Positions 8,913 to 18,444 of a stretch of 64,000 nucleotides of DNA are shown piece by piece. The DNA is taken from NCBI RefSeq assembly GCF_000013365.1, contig NC_007778.1, positions 1,364,001 to 1,428,000 of the forward strand, read 5' to 3'. The notes beneath the pieces are model-generated. The model had not been told where the DNA came from and made no database searches. It saw nothing but the letters and a program-made list of their open reading frames with translations. This stretch comes from Rhodopseudomonas palustris HaA2. Its GTDB lineage: Bacteria; Pseudomonadota; Alphaproteobacteria; Rhizobiales; Xanthobacteraceae. The position numbers and the translations under genes are program-made. Numbering within the stretch: position 1 is the first letter of the stretch; the number at the start of each line of letters is the position of its first letter.

Positions 8913-9545
8913 CTACCTGATCCCGATCACCTTGTGGGTCTGCACGCTGAGCCGCCATTGTGGGTGGCGCAGGCAATAGTCGATCGCGCGGCGGGTATTG
9001 TCGTCCCGGTCGGGGCCGTCCATCGGCTGCAGCGAAAACCGCTCGAAATCCAGGCTCGTGAACTGTTCCGGCATGGCGTCCGGCTGCGGATAGACTAGCT
9101 TGAGTTCATTGCCGCACTGCACGCGTATCTGGGTACCGGCTTTTGGGCTCACACAAAGCCAGTCGATCCCGGCAGGCGGCTCGATCGTGCCATTGGTTTC
9201 GACTCCGACCTCGAAGCCCTGCTTGTGCAGTGCATCAATTAGTTCTGCGTCCAGCTGCAGCAACGGTTCGCCGCCGGTAATCACAACGTAGCGATCGGTG
9301 TCGGCGCCGACCCATTGCGCGGCGATGGTATCGGCGAGTTTCCCGGCGTCACCGTAGCGCCCGCCGAGCGTGCCGTCGGTGCCGACGAAGTCGGTATCGC
9401 AGAACTGGCAGACCGCGTCATGGCGATCCTGCTCGCGGCCTGTCCACAGATTGCATCCCGCGAACCTGCAAAACACCGATGCGCGACCGGCATGCGCGCC
9501 TTCGCCCTGCAGGGTGAGGAAGATCTCTTTGACCGCATAACTCAC
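8913..9545 (-). CDS. queE: 7-carboxy-7-deazaguanine synthase (radical SAM)
   Basis: 210 residues from a GTG at 9545, which gives the canonical N-terminus SYAVKEIFLTLQGEG; a start 51 bases upstream would overlap trmL. QueE converts 6-carboxytetrahydropterin to 7-carboxy-7-deazaguanine in queuosine synthesis. It has the atypical QueE radical-SAM cysteine motif, with C-N-L-W and then CQFCDTDF, and the glycine-rich VITGGEPLLQ. It lies 13 bases after trmL, so two tRNA-modification genes form an operon. Other queuosine genes are not in the window. Confidence 0.92.
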   Translation of the reverse strand: MSYAVKEIFLTLQGEGAHAGRASVFCRFAGCNLWTGREQDRHDAVCQFCDTDFVGTDGTLGGRYGDAGKLADTIAAQWVGADTDRYVVITGGEPLLQLDAELIDALHKQGFEVGVETNGTIEPPAGIDWLCVSPKAGTQIRVQCGNELKLVYPQPDAMPEQFTSLDFERFSLQPMDGPDRDDNTRRAIDYCLRHPQWRLSVQTHKVIGIR

Positions 9546-9558
9546 CGCGTCGTATCCT

Positions 9559-10011
9559 CTAACCTTGTCGGGTCTGGCGAAGCGCTTCGCCGACAACCAG
9601 CGCCGCGGCCATCGCGACGTTGAGCGAGCGAAACCCCGGCTGCATTGGAATCACGATGCGAGCGTCGGCCGCGGCGGCGACTTCGTCCGGCACGCCAGCG
9701 CTTTCCCGGCCCAGTAGCAGCACGTCAGTAGATTGATAACGCTGTTCGAGATAGGGCGTTACGCCTTTCGTTGTAAGCAAAATCACGCGGCAGTCCGCGT
9801 CTTTCCTCCATTGCTCGAATTTTGACCAGGAATCGTGCCGGACGATGGTGATCTGATCCAGATAGTCCATTCCCGCACGACGGAAATGCCGATCCGATGT
9901 CGGGAAACCGGCGGGCTCGATGATGTGAGCTTCGACGTTCAAACAGGCGCAAAACCGAAGCAGAGTCCCGGTATTCTGCGGAATGTCGGGCTGGTACAGG
10001 GCGATCCGCAT
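9559..10011 (-). CDS. trmL: tRNA (cytidine/uridine-34 2'-O)-methyltransferase
   Basis: 150 residues from the ATG at 10011 (MRIALYQPDIPQNTGTLLR), with GGGAG nine bases upstream. It is a SPOUT-class enzyme: the knot motifs LLLGRESAGVPDE and MQPGFRSLNVAMA are both intact. TrmL methylates the wobble nucleotide of certain leucine tRNAs using S-adenosylmethionine. It is divergent from the bc1 genes across a 275-base gap and precedes queE. Confidence 0.93.
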   Translation of the reverse strand: MRIALYQPDIPQNTGTLLRFCACLNVEAHIIEPAGFPTSDRHFRRAGMDYLDQITIVRHDSWSKFEQWRKDADCRVILLTTKGVTPYLEQRYQSTDVLLLGRESAGVPDEVAAAADARIVIPMQPGFRSLNVAMAAALVVGEALRQTRQG

Positions 10012-10286
10012 TCCGTAATGCTCCCAAGCAACTGAATCATAACTCGCAGTGTGCACGACATTGCGTCCGAACCGTTCGGGCCGTGCTGATTAGCCCTTCG
10101 CGGGCTTGCGCTCTACCGGCAAGGGTGCCAATAGATCGATTCTGAACTGTCTGTTTCTACCTGACCGGCTGTGATAGCGGCCAAGGGATGCGTGGGCTGC
10201 GGACTTCGGCGGCTCTCCCTCGGACGATCGTTTCGCATCTTGCCGAGACCGCGACGCCGGCCGCAGATATGAAAGGGCTTTGGATC

Positions 10287-10814
10287 GTGACGACAGAGAC
10301 TTCGGCGGAACCGACACGCCGTGATTTTCTCTACATCGCAACCGGCGCTGTGGCCGCAGTCGGCGCAGCAGCGGCCGTGTGGCCGTTCATCGCCCAGATG
10401 AACCCGGACGCATCGACCATCGCCGCCGGTGCACCGATCGAAGTCGATCTGACTCCGATCGCCGAAGGGCAGGACATCAAGGTGTTCTGGCGCGGCCAGC
10501 CGATCTTCGTCATGAACCGCACGCAGAAGCAGGTCGACGAAGCGCGTGCGGTGAAACTGTCGGCGCTGCCCGACCCGCAGACCGATGAAGAGCGCACCAA
10601 GGCAGGCCACGAGAAGTGGCTGGTGGTCGTCGGCATCTGCACCCATCTGGGCTGCATTCCGATCGCCCATGAAGGTCTGTTCGACGGATTCTTCTGCCCC
10701 TGCCACGGCTCGCAATACGACAGCTCCGGTCGTATCCGTCAGGGGCCCGCGCCTCTGAACCTGCCGGTTCCGCCCTACCAATTCGTCTCCGACACCAAAA
10801 TCCAGATCGGCTGA
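10287..10814 (+). CDS. petA: Rieske iron-sulfur subunit of cytochrome bc1 complex
   Basis: 175 residues from GTG 10287, which matches the usual start of the Bradyrhizobium protein; in-frame starts further up (10188, 10269) are less likely. The N-terminus has a twin-arginine motif (TRRDFLYIATGA) and one membrane anchor. The 2Fe-2S ligands are in CTHLGC (from Cys118) and CPCHGS (from Cys137). It transfers electrons from ubiquinol to cytochrome c1 in the membrane. It is followed after 45 bases by the fused b/c1 gene. Confidence 0.95.
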   Translation: MTTETSAEPTRRDFLYIATGAVAAVGAAAAVWPFIAQMNPDASTIAAGAPIEVDLTPIAEGQDIKVFWRGQPIFVMNRTQKQVDEARAVKLSALPDPQTDEERTKAGHEKWLVVVGICTHLGCIPIAHEGLFDGFFCPCHGSQYDSSGRIRQGPAPLNLPVPPYQFVSDTKIQIG

Positions 10815-10859
10815 CGCCTCCCGACCAGCGTCGCTATATCCCTTGCTTAGGATCGCATC

Positions 10860-12929
10860 ATGAGCGGACCATCGACCTATCAGCCGCAGAGCCCCTTCAT
10901 GAAGTGGCTCGAGCAACGCCTGCCGATCGCCGGGCTGGTTCATTCGTCGTTCATTGCCTACCCCACGCCGCGCAACCTGAACTACTGGTGGACGTTCGGC
11001 GCCATTCTCTCGATGATGCTGGCGGTGCAGATCATCACCGGCATCGTGCTGGCGATGCACTACACGCCGCACGTCGACTTCGCCTTCGACTCGGTCGAGC
11101 GGATCGTTCGCGACGTCAACTACGGCTGGCTGCTGCGCAACACCCACGCGGCCGGCGCGTCGATGTTCTTCATCGCGGTCTACATCCACATGTTCCGCGG
11201 CCTGTATTACGGGTCGTACAAGGCGCCGCGTGAAGTGCTCTGGATCCTCGGCGTGATCATCTACCTGCTTATGATGGCGACCGGCTTCATGGGCTATGTG
11301 CTTCCCTGGGGCCAGATGAGCTTCTGGGGCGCCACCGTGATCACCAACCTGTTCTCGGCGGTCCCGTTCGTCGGCGACAGCATCGTGACCTTGCTGTGGG
11401 GCGGCTATTCGGTCGGCAACCCGACCCTGAACCGGTTCTTCTCGCTGCACTATCTGCTGCCCTTCGTGATTGCCGGCGTGGTCGTGCTGCACGTCTGGGC
11501 GTTGCACGTCACCGGTCAGAACAACCCGACCGGCGTCGAGCCGAAGACCGAGAAGGACACGGTCGCGTTCACGCCCTACGCGACGATGAAGGACGTGTTC
11601 GGCATGTCCTGCTTCCTGCTGTTCTTTTCCTGGTTCATTTTCTACATGCCGAACTATCTCGGTGAGGCCGACAACTACATTCCGGCGAATCCGGGCGTGA
11701 CGCCGCCGCATATCGTTCCGGAATGGTACTACCTGCCGTTCTACGCGATCCTGCGGTCGATCCCGAACAAGCTGATGGGCGTCGTGGCGATGTTCGGCGC
11801 CATCATCGTGCTGCTGTTCCTGCCCTGGCTCGACAGCGCCAAGGTGCGCTCGTCGCGCTACCGGCCGCTGGCGAAGCGGTTCTTCTGGGGCTTCGTGGTG
11901 GTCTGCATCATGCTCGGATGGCTCGGCTCGAAGCCGGCGGAGGGCATCTACACGGTCCTCGCCCGCGTCTTCACCTTCGCCTATTTCGCCTACTTCCTGA
12001 TCGTGTTGCCGCTACTGTCCAGGGTCGAGAAGACGCTGCCGCTGCCGAACTCGATCTCGGAGGACGTGCTGAGCAAGGGCAAGACGGCGGGAGCAACCGC
12101 GGCGAGCCTGCTCGCCCTGGTGATGGCCGGGACGCTGATGTTCGGCGGGGTGCAGAGCGCCAAGGCGGCGGAAGGCGGCGAGAGTCCGCCGTCGCTGGAG
12201 TGGAGCTTTGCCGGCCCGTTCGGCACCTACGATCGCCCCCAATTGCAGCGCGGCTTCAAGATCTACAAGGAGGTGTGCTCCGCCTGTCACTCGCTGAAGT
12301 TGCTGCAGTATCGCAACCTCGCCGAGCCGGGTGGACCGGGCTTCACGATCGAACAGGCCAAGGCGATCGCCGCCGAAGCCTCGATCAAGGACGGCCCGAA
12401 CGACGCCGGCGAAATGTTCGAACGCCCCGGCCGGCTCGCCGACACCTTCCATTCGCCGTTCCCGAACGAGCAGGCGGCGCGCTCGGCCAATGGCGGTGCG
12501 GTTCCGCCGGACATGTCGCTGCTCGCCAAGGCGCGTTCCTATCCGCGTGGCTTCCCGCAGTTCGTGTTCGACTTCTTCACCCAGTTCCAGGAGCAGGGCC
12601 CGAACTACATCGATGCGCTGCTTCAGGGTTATCAGGACACGCCGCCGGAGGGCTTCACGCTGCCGGACGGGGCTTACTACAACAAGTGGTATCCGGGCCA
12701 TTCGATCAAAATGCCGCCGCCGATTTCGGACGGTCAGGTGAGCTTCGACGACGGCAGCCCGGAGACCGTGCCGCAATATGCCAAGGACGTCACGGCTTTC
12801 CTGATGTGGGCTGCCGAGCCGCATCTCGAAGCCCGCAAGCGCCTCGGTCTGCAGGTCATGATCTTCCTGATCATCCTCAGCGGCCTGCTGTACTTCACCA
12901 AGCGCAAGATCTGGTCGAACGTGCACTGA
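10860..12929 (+). CDS. fbcH: Cytochrome b / cytochrome c1 fusion (bc1 complex)
   Basis: 689 residues. Residues 1 to about 410 are cytochrome b, with the haem-ligand helices ([19 protein letters not shown] and the HYLLPF...LHVWALH helix) and the quinol-site motif PEWY from residue 287. A signal-like segment ending QSAKA then leads into cytochrome c1, with the haem site CSACH at 473-477, the Met ligand in KMPPP and a C-terminal membrane helix. In Bradyrhizobium japonicum this polyprotein is cleaved after export to give two subunits, and the same processing is expected here. A strong terminator follows. Confidence 0.96.
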   Translation: MSGPSTYQPQSPFMKWLEQRLPIAGLVHSSFIAYPTPRNLNYWWTFGAILSMMLAVQIITGIVLAMHYTPHVDFAFDSVERIVRDVNYGWLLRNTHAAGASMFFIAVYIHMFRGLYYGSYKAPREVLWILGVIIYLLMMATGFMGYVLPWGQMSFWGATVITNLFSAVPFVGDSIVTLLWGGYSVGNPTLNRFFSLHYLLPFVIAGVVVLHVWALHVTGQNNPTGVEPKTEKDTVAFTPYATMKDVFGMSCFLLFFSWFIFYMPNYLGEADNYIPANPGVTPPHIVPEWYYLPFYAILRSIPNKLMGVVAMFGAIIVLLFLPWLDSAKVRSSRYRPLAKRFFWGFVVVCIMLGWLGSKPAEGIYTVLARVFTFAYFAYFLIVLPLLSRVEKTLPLPNSISEDVLSKGKTAGATAASLLALVMAGTLMFGGVQSAKAAEGGESPPSLEWSFAGPFGTYDRPQLQRGFKIYKEVCSACHSLKLLQYRNLAEPGGPGFTIEQAKAIAAEASIKDGPNDAGEMFERPGRLADTFHSPFPNEQAARSANGGAVPPDMSLLAKARSYPRGFPQFVFDFFTQFQEQGPNYIDALLQGYQDTPPEGFTLPDGAYYNKWYPGHSIKMPPPISDGQVSFDDGSPETVPQYAKDVTAFLMWAAEPHLEARKRLGLQVMIFLIILSGLLYFTKRKIWSNVH

Positions 12930-12969
12930 ACTCGGTCGACGAGAGTGCAGACGACGAACGCGTGACAGA

Positions 12970-12994
12970 AAGCCCCTTCGGGGGCTTTTTTGTT
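12970..12994 (+). terminator. Rho-independent terminator of the bc1 operon
   Basis: A 7-base-pair stem (AAGCCCC / GGGGCTT) with a TTCG loop is followed by a T-rich run, 40 bases after the fbcH stop codon. Confidence 0.9.
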
Positions 12995-13094
12995 ATGCGG
13001 AGTCCGCGATCTGCCGTGGCGACTCCGGCGATTGCATCTTTCAATCCCCGCGGACACAATGTGCTCAACGAAGTGCAACTCACGTGGAGGAAAC

Positions 13095-13769
13095 ATGGGC
13101 ACGATCATCACCTTCAAGCGTCCCGACGGTCAGGATGCCAGCGGCTATCTCGCCAATGCCGCGCGCGGCAACGCCCCGGGCGTCGTCGTGATTCAGGAAT
13201 GGTGGGGCCTGTCCGAACAGATCAAGGGACTGACTGATCGTTTCGCGCTCGCCGGCTTCGATGCGCTGGCGCCGGATCTCTACAACGGCAAGGTGGTGCC
13301 CTATCACGACACGGACGCCGCTAACAAAGAGATGAGCTCACTCGATTTCATGGACGCGACCACACAGACCGTGCGCGGCGCGGCCGGCTATCTGGCACGC
13401 AACGGCGCCAAGGTAGGTCTCACCGGATTCTGTCTCGGCGGCGCCGTCACGGTGATCGGCGCGTGCAAAATCCCCGAACTGAGTGCAGCGGTTGTGTTCT
13501 ACGGCATCCCCCCGGAACAGGCGGCGAAACCGTCCGACGTCCGCGTGCCGATGCAGGGCCACTTCGCCAATCGCGACGATTGGTGCACGCCGCAAGTGGT
13601 CGACGCGTTCGAGAAAGGGCTGAAAGAGGCGGGAAAGAGCGCGGAATTCTTCCGTTACGATGCCGATCACGCCTTCGTCAACGAACAGCGCGCCGCAGTG
13701 CACGATCGAGAGGCCGCGGAACTCGCGTGGTCGCGCGCCACGGCATTCTTTGGAAAGCATCTCGGCTGA
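13095..13769 (+). CDS. Dienelactone hydrolase family protein
   Basis: 224 residues from ATG 13095, preceded by GGAGG. It is an alpha/beta hydrolase of the dienelactone hydrolase type: the early Glu lies in VIQEWWGL, the cysteine nucleophile in GFCLGGA (Cys113), the Asp in RDDWCTP and the His in DADHAFVNE. Classical members hydrolyse dienelactone in chloroaromatic breakdown, but many paralogues have unknown substrates and no aromatic genes are adjacent. It stands alone between the bc1 terminator and a small zinc-ribbon-like gene. Confidence 0.88.
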   Translation: MGTIITFKRPDGQDASGYLANAARGNAPGVVVIQEWWGLSEQIKGLTDRFALAGFDALAPDLYNGKVVPYHDTDAANKEMSSLDFMDATTQTVRGAAGYLARNGAKVGLTGFCLGGAVTVIGACKIPELSAAVVFYGIPPEQAAKPSDVRVPMQGHFANRDDWCTPQVVDAFEKGLKEAGKSAEFFRYDADHAFVNEQRAAVHDREAAELAWSRATAFFGKHLG

Positions 13770-13859
13770 TTGGCCGCTGCCGCTAAAATTTGAGCATTCG
13801 TCTGAAGGGTTGGAAGAAGAGTTTGCTGCCATAAGCCTGTCACATCTACGAGGACAGCA

Positions 13860-14081
13860 ATGGTTGAGAAAGTTGTAACACCACGTCGCAACGTCATCGA
13901 CCTCGCGGACTATCAGCGAGCGCAGCGACCGAGTCAGACAACAGCGATGAGCGGCCGCTTCTGCCGCCACTGCGGCGCACCGCTGTTCGAGGGCGATTCC
14001 GAGGACGACTGCTCGAGCGCAGGCATCGCCCTGCAGAGTCCCGGCCGCGCGCGATCGCCGCGCCGCTTTCGCGCCGACTGA
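13860..14081 (+). CDS. Small protein with partial zinc-ribbon motif
   Basis: 73 residues, preceded by CGAGGACAGCA. It has a conserved-looking N-terminus (RRNVIDLADYQ) and then CRHCGAPLFEG, a zinc-knuckle half-site. Only one more Cys follows (DDC), so a complete four-Cys site is missing unless His takes part. The tail is Arg-rich. I recognise no function. The start, ribosome site and position make it likely to be real. Confidence 0.6.
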   Translation: MVEKVVTPRRNVIDLADYQRAQRPSQTTAMSGRFCRHCGAPLFEGDSEDDCSSAGIALQSPGRARSPRRFRAD

Positions 14082-14087
14082 CCATCG

Positions 14088-14118
14088 ACAAAAACGGCGG
14101 GGCGATCGCTCGCCCCGC
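14088..14118 (-). terminator. Rho-independent terminator for the SDR/pdxH operon
   Basis: An 11-base-pair GC-rich stem (CGGCGGGGCGA with its complement, 14093-14118) is followed on the minus strand by five T residues, just past the stop codon of the SDR gene. It may also serve the convergent small gene. Confidence 0.8.
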
Positions 14119-14146
14119 CGCCACTATCAGGACAGAGTCGACGTCG

Positions 14147-14923
14147 CTACACGTGCTGGCCGCCGTTGATGTGGATCTCGGCGCCGTTCACATAGGACGA
14201 CGTCTCCGTGCACAGCACGTAGATGATCTTGGCCACTTCGTCCGGCGTGCCGAGGCGGCGCATCGGGATGTCTTCCTCGACGATCTTCTCGGTGCCGGGC
14301 GACAGGATCGAGGTGTCGATCTCACCCGGGGCGATCGAATTCACCCGCACCCCGATGCGGCCGAAATCCGACGCCATTTCGCGCGTCAGCGCGGCGAGAG
14401 CGGCCTTCGACGTCGCGTAGGCGGCGCCGGCGAACGGATGCACCCGCGAGCCCGCGATCGAGGTGACGTTGACGACCGAGCCCTTCGCGGCCTTGAGTTC
14501 CTCGATCAGCCCCCGCGCCATCATGATCGGCGCGAAGAAGTTGACGTGGAAGACGTGCTCCCAGGTGTCCATTTCGGTGTCGATCGAGCCGAGCCGGCCG
14601 CCGCCGGCTGCCTTCGGTGAGATCGCGGCGTTGTTGACCAGCGCGTGGAGCTGATCGCCGTCGAGCCGCTCACGGATCTCGTCGATTCCGCGCAGCGTGT
14701 CGGCGCGGTCGCCCAGATTGATCTGGATGTGATCCTCGGGGCCGGCGCCCCACGGGCATTCCTCCGGGAACGGATGGCGCGAACAGGTGATCACCCGCCA
14801 CCCGGCGCTGGAGAAGCGGATCACGGTGGCATGGCCGATTCCACGGCTCGCGCCGGTCAGAATCATGGTCCGGCGCTGCGCATTGCTATCCTGCGCGCGT
14901 GGCTTCGGGGTGTCGGGGCTCAT
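14147..14923 (-). CDS. Short-chain dehydrogenase/reductase
   Basis: 258 residues, starting at the ATG that overlaps the pdxH stop (ATGA). Features are the nucleotide-binding motif [12 protein letters not shown], the catalytic Ser region NVTSIAGS and the YATSK catalytic pair. It ends with the usual NGGQ motif. The substrate cannot be told from sequence. Coupling to pdxH is conserved in related genomes, but no functional link is known. Confidence 0.88.
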   Translation of the reverse strand: MSPDTPKPRAQDSNAQRRTMILTGASRGIGHATVIRFSSAGWRVITCSRHPFPEECPWGAGPEDHIQINLGDRADTLRGIDEIRERLDGDQLHALVNNAAISPKAAGGGRLGSIDTEMDTWEHVFHVNFFAPIMMARGLIEELKAAKGSVVNVTSIAGSRVHPFAGAAYATSKAALAALTREMASDFGRIGVRVNSIAPGEIDTSILSPGTEKIVEEDIPMRRLGTPDEVAKIIYVLCTETSSYVNGAEIHINGGQHV

Positions 14924-15558
14924 GGATACAGCCTTGTCTTGGTCCAGGGTTGGGCCGGGGTGTCCCGGTTGAATTCGATGCGGTCGTGCAGCCGGAACGG
15001 GCGATCGTGCCAGAATTCGACCCGCGACGGCGTGATCCGCCATCCGCTCCAGCCCGGCGGGCGGGGAACCTCGCCGATCAGATAGCGCGCGGCGACCTTG
15101 GCGATCGCCTGCTCGAACGCGAAACGGCTTTCGAGCGGTTGTGACTGTTTGCTGGCCCAGGCGCCGATCTGGGCCTGCTTCGGCCTCGTGGCGAAATAGG
15201 CATCCGCCTCGGCGTCGCTCACCGGCGTCACCGTGCCCCGGATCCGCACCTGCCGACGCAGCGACTTCCAGTGAAACAGCAGCGCCGCCTTGGGGTTGGC
15301 GGTGAGTTCGCGGCCCTTCTGGCTGGCGATGTGGCTGTAGAAGACGAAGCCGTCGGCGTCGTAGCCCTTCATCAGCACCATCCGGACGTCGGGCAGGCCG
15401 TCGGAATCCACCGTCGCGAGCGCCATCGCGTTCGGGTCGTTGGGCTCGGACCGATCCGCCTCTGCAAGCCATTCAGCAAACAACTCAAACGGATTCTCCG
15501 CCGCGGTGAAATCACCCGACGTTAACTGACTCTGTTGTTTGATGGAGGTATCGCTCAT
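14920..15558 (-). CDS. pdxH: Pyridoxamine 5'-phosphate oxidase
   Basis: 212 residues, the usual length. FMN- and substrate-binding motifs include [38 protein letters not shown] and the C-terminal [12 protein letters not shown] with RLHDR. The enzyme oxidises pyridoxine or pyridoxamine phosphate to pyridoxal phosphate with oxygen. It is the first gene of a two-gene operon and its 5' end faces a divergent lipoprotein gene. Confidence 0.95.
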   Translation of the reverse strand: MSDTSIKQQSQLTSGDFTAAENPFELFAEWLAEADRSEPNDPNAMALATVDSDGLPDVRMVLMKGYDADGFVFYSHIASQKGRELTANPKAALLFHWKSLRRQVRIRGTVTPVSDAEADAYFATRPKQAQIGAWASKQSQPLESRFAFEQAIAKVAARYLIGEVPRPPGWSGWRITPSRVEFWHDRPFRLHDRIEFNRDTPAQPWTKTRLYP

Positions 15559-16068
15559 GCGAGGGAATCCGACTTGTGCTTCGCCGCCATCCGGAACGCG
15601 CTGGCAGCTCTGTATAGGCCAGACCTATATAGGGCACGCAATTGCGTTGGCCTATCGACGATAGCGATTCTAACGGCCTCGGGCTTGGGCGGCTGCAGCG
15701 TCGGAGGCAAGGATGCGGCGTTTGCCCAAATGGACAGCAGCGACTTCACAGGCTCGATCCGCGCCTTGACGCCGCCTGCCGAGAACGGCCCGACCGAGGC
15801 CGACCTGGCACTGGCGCGCATGGCGGCGTCCGATGTGTTGACCAAGGGCGACAAGGATTCCAGTCAGCCGTGGGAGAATCCTGCGACCGGCGCGCGCGGC
15901 TCTGTCACGCCGCTCGCGGCGGCCTATACGGCCGACGGTCGCTCCTGCCGCGATTTTCTCGCCAGCTACGTCAAGGACAGATCGGAAAGCTGGATGCAGG
16001 GCGCGGCCTGCCGCTCGGCGCAGGGGCATTGGGAAATCCGCTCGCTGAAACCATGGCGACGCAGCTGA
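15535..16068 (+). CDS. Probable lipoprotein, surface-antigen type
   Basis: Up to 177 residues. The start is uncertain: ATG 15535 overlaps pdxH on the other strand, and TTG 15574 is a good alternative giving a shorter, basic N-terminus. A signal segment ([11 protein letters not shown]) ends in a lipobox GGCS at about residue 54, so the mature protein would be lipid-anchored. The mature part contains [15 protein letters not shown] and CRDF, as in the RT0821/Lpp0805 17-kDa surface-antigen family. No catalytic motif is seen. Outer-membrane location is inferred. Confidence 0.75.
   Translation: MFDGGIAHARESDLCFAAIRNALAALYRPDLYRARNCVGLSTIAILTASGLGGCSVGGKDAAFAQMDSSDFTGSIRALTPPAENGPTEADLALARMAASDVLTKGDKDSSQPWENPATGARGSVTPLAAAYTADGRSCRDFLASYVKDRSESWMQGAACRSAQGHWEIRSLKPWRRS
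15613..15629. promoter_or_regulatory. Palindrome near the pdxH/lipoprotein divergent start
   Basis: Perfect inverted repeat TATAGG-N5-CCTATA. It sits in the start region of the lipoprotein gene and about 55 bases upstream of pdxH. It could be an operator or a promoter element. No known regulator motif matches. Confidence 0.35.
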
Positions 16069-16178
16069 CGCACGGCGAATGCGGCCGATAGCGGTTGCAA
16101 AAGCGACACAAACATCCCAGATGAAGCGCCATTGGGCGGTCTGCCCATCATGTGAATTCCTTCAAGGAGACGAGACGG

Positions 16179-17150
16179 ATGCGCGACCCCTATGAGGTCC
16201 TGGGGGTGCAGCGGGACGCCAGCGCTTCGGCGATCAAGAGCGCCTACCGCAAGCTGGCCAAGAAGCATCACCCCGACGCCAACGCCAACGACCCGAAGGC
16301 CGCCGCCCGCTTCGCCGAAGTCAATTCGGCCAATGAGATCATCGGCGACGAGGCCAAACGCAAGCAATACGACCGCGGCGAGATCGACGCCGAGGGCAAG
16401 CCGCGATTCCAGGGCTTCCCCGGTGGCGGTGGCGCGCGCGGCGGTCGCGCTGGCGGCGGCGGTTTCGAGCAACACAACTTCCGTAACGCTGGCGGCGGCT
16501 TCGCGGGTGGCGGCGGGGCCGGCTTCGAAGATATCCTGAACTCGATGTTCGGCGGCGCGGCCGGCATGCGCGGTGGTCCGCGCGGCGGCGCGCAGGGATT
16601 CGATTTCGACACCGGCGGCTTCGCCCCGGACCTCGACCAGACTGTCGCGATGACCGTGACGCTGGAAGAGGCGGCCAAGGGCACCGAAAAGCGCGTCCGG
16701 CTGCCGACCGGCAAGGAGCTCAACGTCAAGATTCCGGCGGGCGTCAGCTCCGGCCAGCAGATCCGGCTGAAAGGTCAGGGCGAAAGTGCGCCCGGCCACC
16801 GTCCCGGCGATCTGCTGATCACCGTTAACTACGCCGCGCATCCCCACTTCAAGGTCGACGGCAACGATCTGCGGCTCGAACTGCCGATTACGCTGTACGA
16901 GGCGGTGCTCGGCGCCAAGGTACGGGTGCCGACGCTCACCGGCGCGATCGAACTGTCGATCCCGAAGAACACCTCGAGCGGGCGGACCTTCCGGCTCAAG
17001 GGCAAGGGGCTGCCCAAGAACGGCGCGGCGGGCGACCTGTTCGTCACCACGCGGATCGTGCTGCCGGACGGTCATGACGCCGAGCTGGAAGCGCTGATGC
17101 AGAAGTGGCGCGACGGTCACCCGTATCACCCGCGGAGCGACTTGGCCTGA
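16179..17150 (+). CDS. DnaJ-type co-chaperone (CbpA-like)
   Basis: 323 residues from ATG 16179; AAGGAG nine bases upstream decides this over an earlier in-frame start. Residues 1-70 are a J domain with the HPD triad (KKHHPDAN). A Gly-rich linker (about 80-140) and the two C-terminal substrate-binding subdomains (LPTGKELNVKIPAGV; LKGKGLPKNGAAGDL) follow. There is no Cys-rich zinc finger, so it is a class II J protein resembling CbpA rather than DnaJ. It would stimulate DnaK. It is monocistronic, with a repeat after it. Confidence 0.92.
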   Translation: MRDPYEVLGVQRDASASAIKSAYRKLAKKHHPDANANDPKAAARFAEVNSANEIIGDEAKRKQYDRGEIDAEGKPRFQGFPGGGGARGGRAGGGGFEQHNFRNAGGGFAGGGGAGFEDILNSMFGGAAGMRGGPRGGAQGFDFDTGGFAPDLDQTVAMTVTLEEAAKGTEKRVRLPTGKELNVKIPAGVSSGQQIRLKGQGESAPGHRPGDLLITVNYAAHPHFKVDGNDLRLELPITLYEAVLGAKVRVPTLTGAIELSIPKNTSSGRTFRLKGKGLPKNGAAGDLFVTTRIVLPDGHDAELEALMQKWRDGHPYHPRSDLA

Positions 17151-17158
17151 GCCTACTC

Positions 17159-17236
17159 GTCATTGCGAGGAGCGAAGCGACGACGCAATCCGGCCCGGTG
17201 CACTGAGCTGGATTGCTTCGCTTCGCTCGCAATGAC
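17159..17236. repeat. Interspersed palindromic repeat, family D
   Basis: GTCATTGCGAGG...CAATGAC inverted repeat containing AGCGAAGCGA arms, at the convergent ends of the DnaJ-like and hydrolase genes. It may act as a bidirectional transcription stop. Confidence 0.8.
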
Positions 17237-17256
17237 GGCTGGTGCGGCGGCTTTAT

Positions 17257-18078
17257 CTAAGCGTTCGCCTCCGTCACGAACGCATCGAGCAGCGCGTTGA
17301 AGCGCTTCGCCTGTTCCCATTGCGGCAGATGGCCGGCGTCGTCGATCACCTGCACCCGGCCACGCCACAAGGTCGGCATCGTCAGCGTGTCGAAATAGGC
17401 GCCGTTGACGAGCTGTTCCTCGGCGCCGTGCAGCACGGCGAGCGGCTGCTTCAGGTCGGCGGCGACAGCCACCTCGTCGCGATAGCCGCCGGGCCGGATG
17501 CTGGCGGCGAGCTGGCCGCGGGCGCGGCCGTCGGTGCGCAGCACGTCGGCCACCATCTCCGCCGGCAGTTCGCCGACGCCCGGCCGGAACGCGGCGGCGA
17601 CATAGGCGCGCGCCTGGTCTTCGTCGAGTTCGGGCTGGAAGGTGTAGGCCATCGCCGGCGTCGGCAGGAACGCCCGGTCCATCGCCGGCGGAAAGCTGAT
17701 CGGCGGGGCGCCGAAGATCGCAAAGCCGCGGGCCTGTGCGAGGTCGGGCGCGGCCTCCAGCACGATGTGCCCGCCGAGGCTCCAGCCGACGAAAATCGCA
17801 TCTGCGGCGTCGAGCCTGGCCACGACCTGGCGCAAAACGGCGGCATAGCCGGGCAGGTTGTAGGTGCCGGCCGGATCGGCCGCATCGTCCGACTCGCCGT
17901 GGCCGGGCAGATCGGGCACCAGGATGCGATATTTGGCGCCGAGCGGGCTGTCGAGCTGCGGCGCGAAGGCGCGTGAGGAGGCCGAATTGCCGTGAATGAG
18001 GACGATGGTCGGTCCGCTGCCGGCGGACTGGCGGTAGGCGATCCGTCCAATGGACGTCTCGATCGTCTGGGTCTGCAT
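17257..18078 (-). CDS. Alpha/beta hydrolase
   Basis: 273 residues from ATG 18078, with AAGGGA eight bases upstream. The fold is shown by VLIHGNSASS (oxyanion region), the nucleophile elbow GWSLGGH and the catalytic His in DDAGHLPQWE. It resembles small esterases and C-C hydrolases, but the substrate is unknown. It has no operon partner; a gap of 366 bases separates it from the anti-sigma gene. Confidence 0.85.
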   Translation of the reverse strand: MQTQTIETSIGRIAYRQSAGSGPTIVLIHGNSASSRAFAPQLDSPLGAKYRILVPDLPGHGESDDAADPAGTYNLPGYAAVLRQVVARLDAADAIFVGWSLGGHIVLEAAPDLAQARGFAIFGAPPISFPPAMDRAFLPTPAMAYTFQPELDEDQARAYVAAAFRPGVGELPAEMVADVLRTDGRARGQLAASIRPGGYRDEVAVAADLKQPLAVLHGAEEQLVNGAYFDTLTMPTLWRGRVQVIDDAGHLPQWEQAKRFNALLDAFVTEANA

Positions 18079-18373
18079 GGATGGTGTCCCTTCGCACTTG
18101 CGGTGGGGATACAATACCAGCGTACCGGATTTGGGAAGGCCGCGCCGCGGCTGCGGCAGGTCTTCGGCCTGGAAGGGGTGCGGCCTCGGCGCGGGGGATC
18201 AGCGCGACCCCGGCCAAGGCCGCAGTGCGCCGATCGGCGGATCAGACGCGACCCAAAGATCATGAGTTCGTCAGACGATAGTGAGGCGCAGCGATGGTGG
18301 AATCGGCGATTATCAATGTCGAAATTGGGACCGAGGCCAATTCCGGGTCAATAACGGTTGCCGGCTCGAACTA

Positions 18374-18401
18374 ATTGCTGACCGGATATTGCTGACCGGA
18401 T
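18374..18401. repeat. Tandem 14-base duplication
   Basis: ATTGCTGACCGGAT is present twice back to back in the 366-base gap 18079-18444. The rest of that gap holds the family E palindrome and no convincing gene. Confidence 0.7.
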
Positions 18402-18404
18402 CAG

Positions 18405-18444
18405 GATCTCTTCCGAAAACCGGCACCCACTTTTCGGCATCATG
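18405..18444. repeat. Rhizobial-type palindromic repeat, family E
   Basis: Contains CCGAAAA...ACTTTTCGG arms around a CCGGCACCC centre, flanked by GATC and CATGC. This pattern is a common intergenic repeat in Bradyrhizobium relatives. It lies directly at the 3' end of the anti-sigma gene. Confidence 0.65.

Noticed and set aside
14147-15472. A single 441-codon minus-strand frame spanning SDR and most of pdxH
   Set aside because: The SDR starts at 14923 with an ATGA overlap. Upstream of that the frame is the wrong one for pdxH, which is clearly encoded by another.
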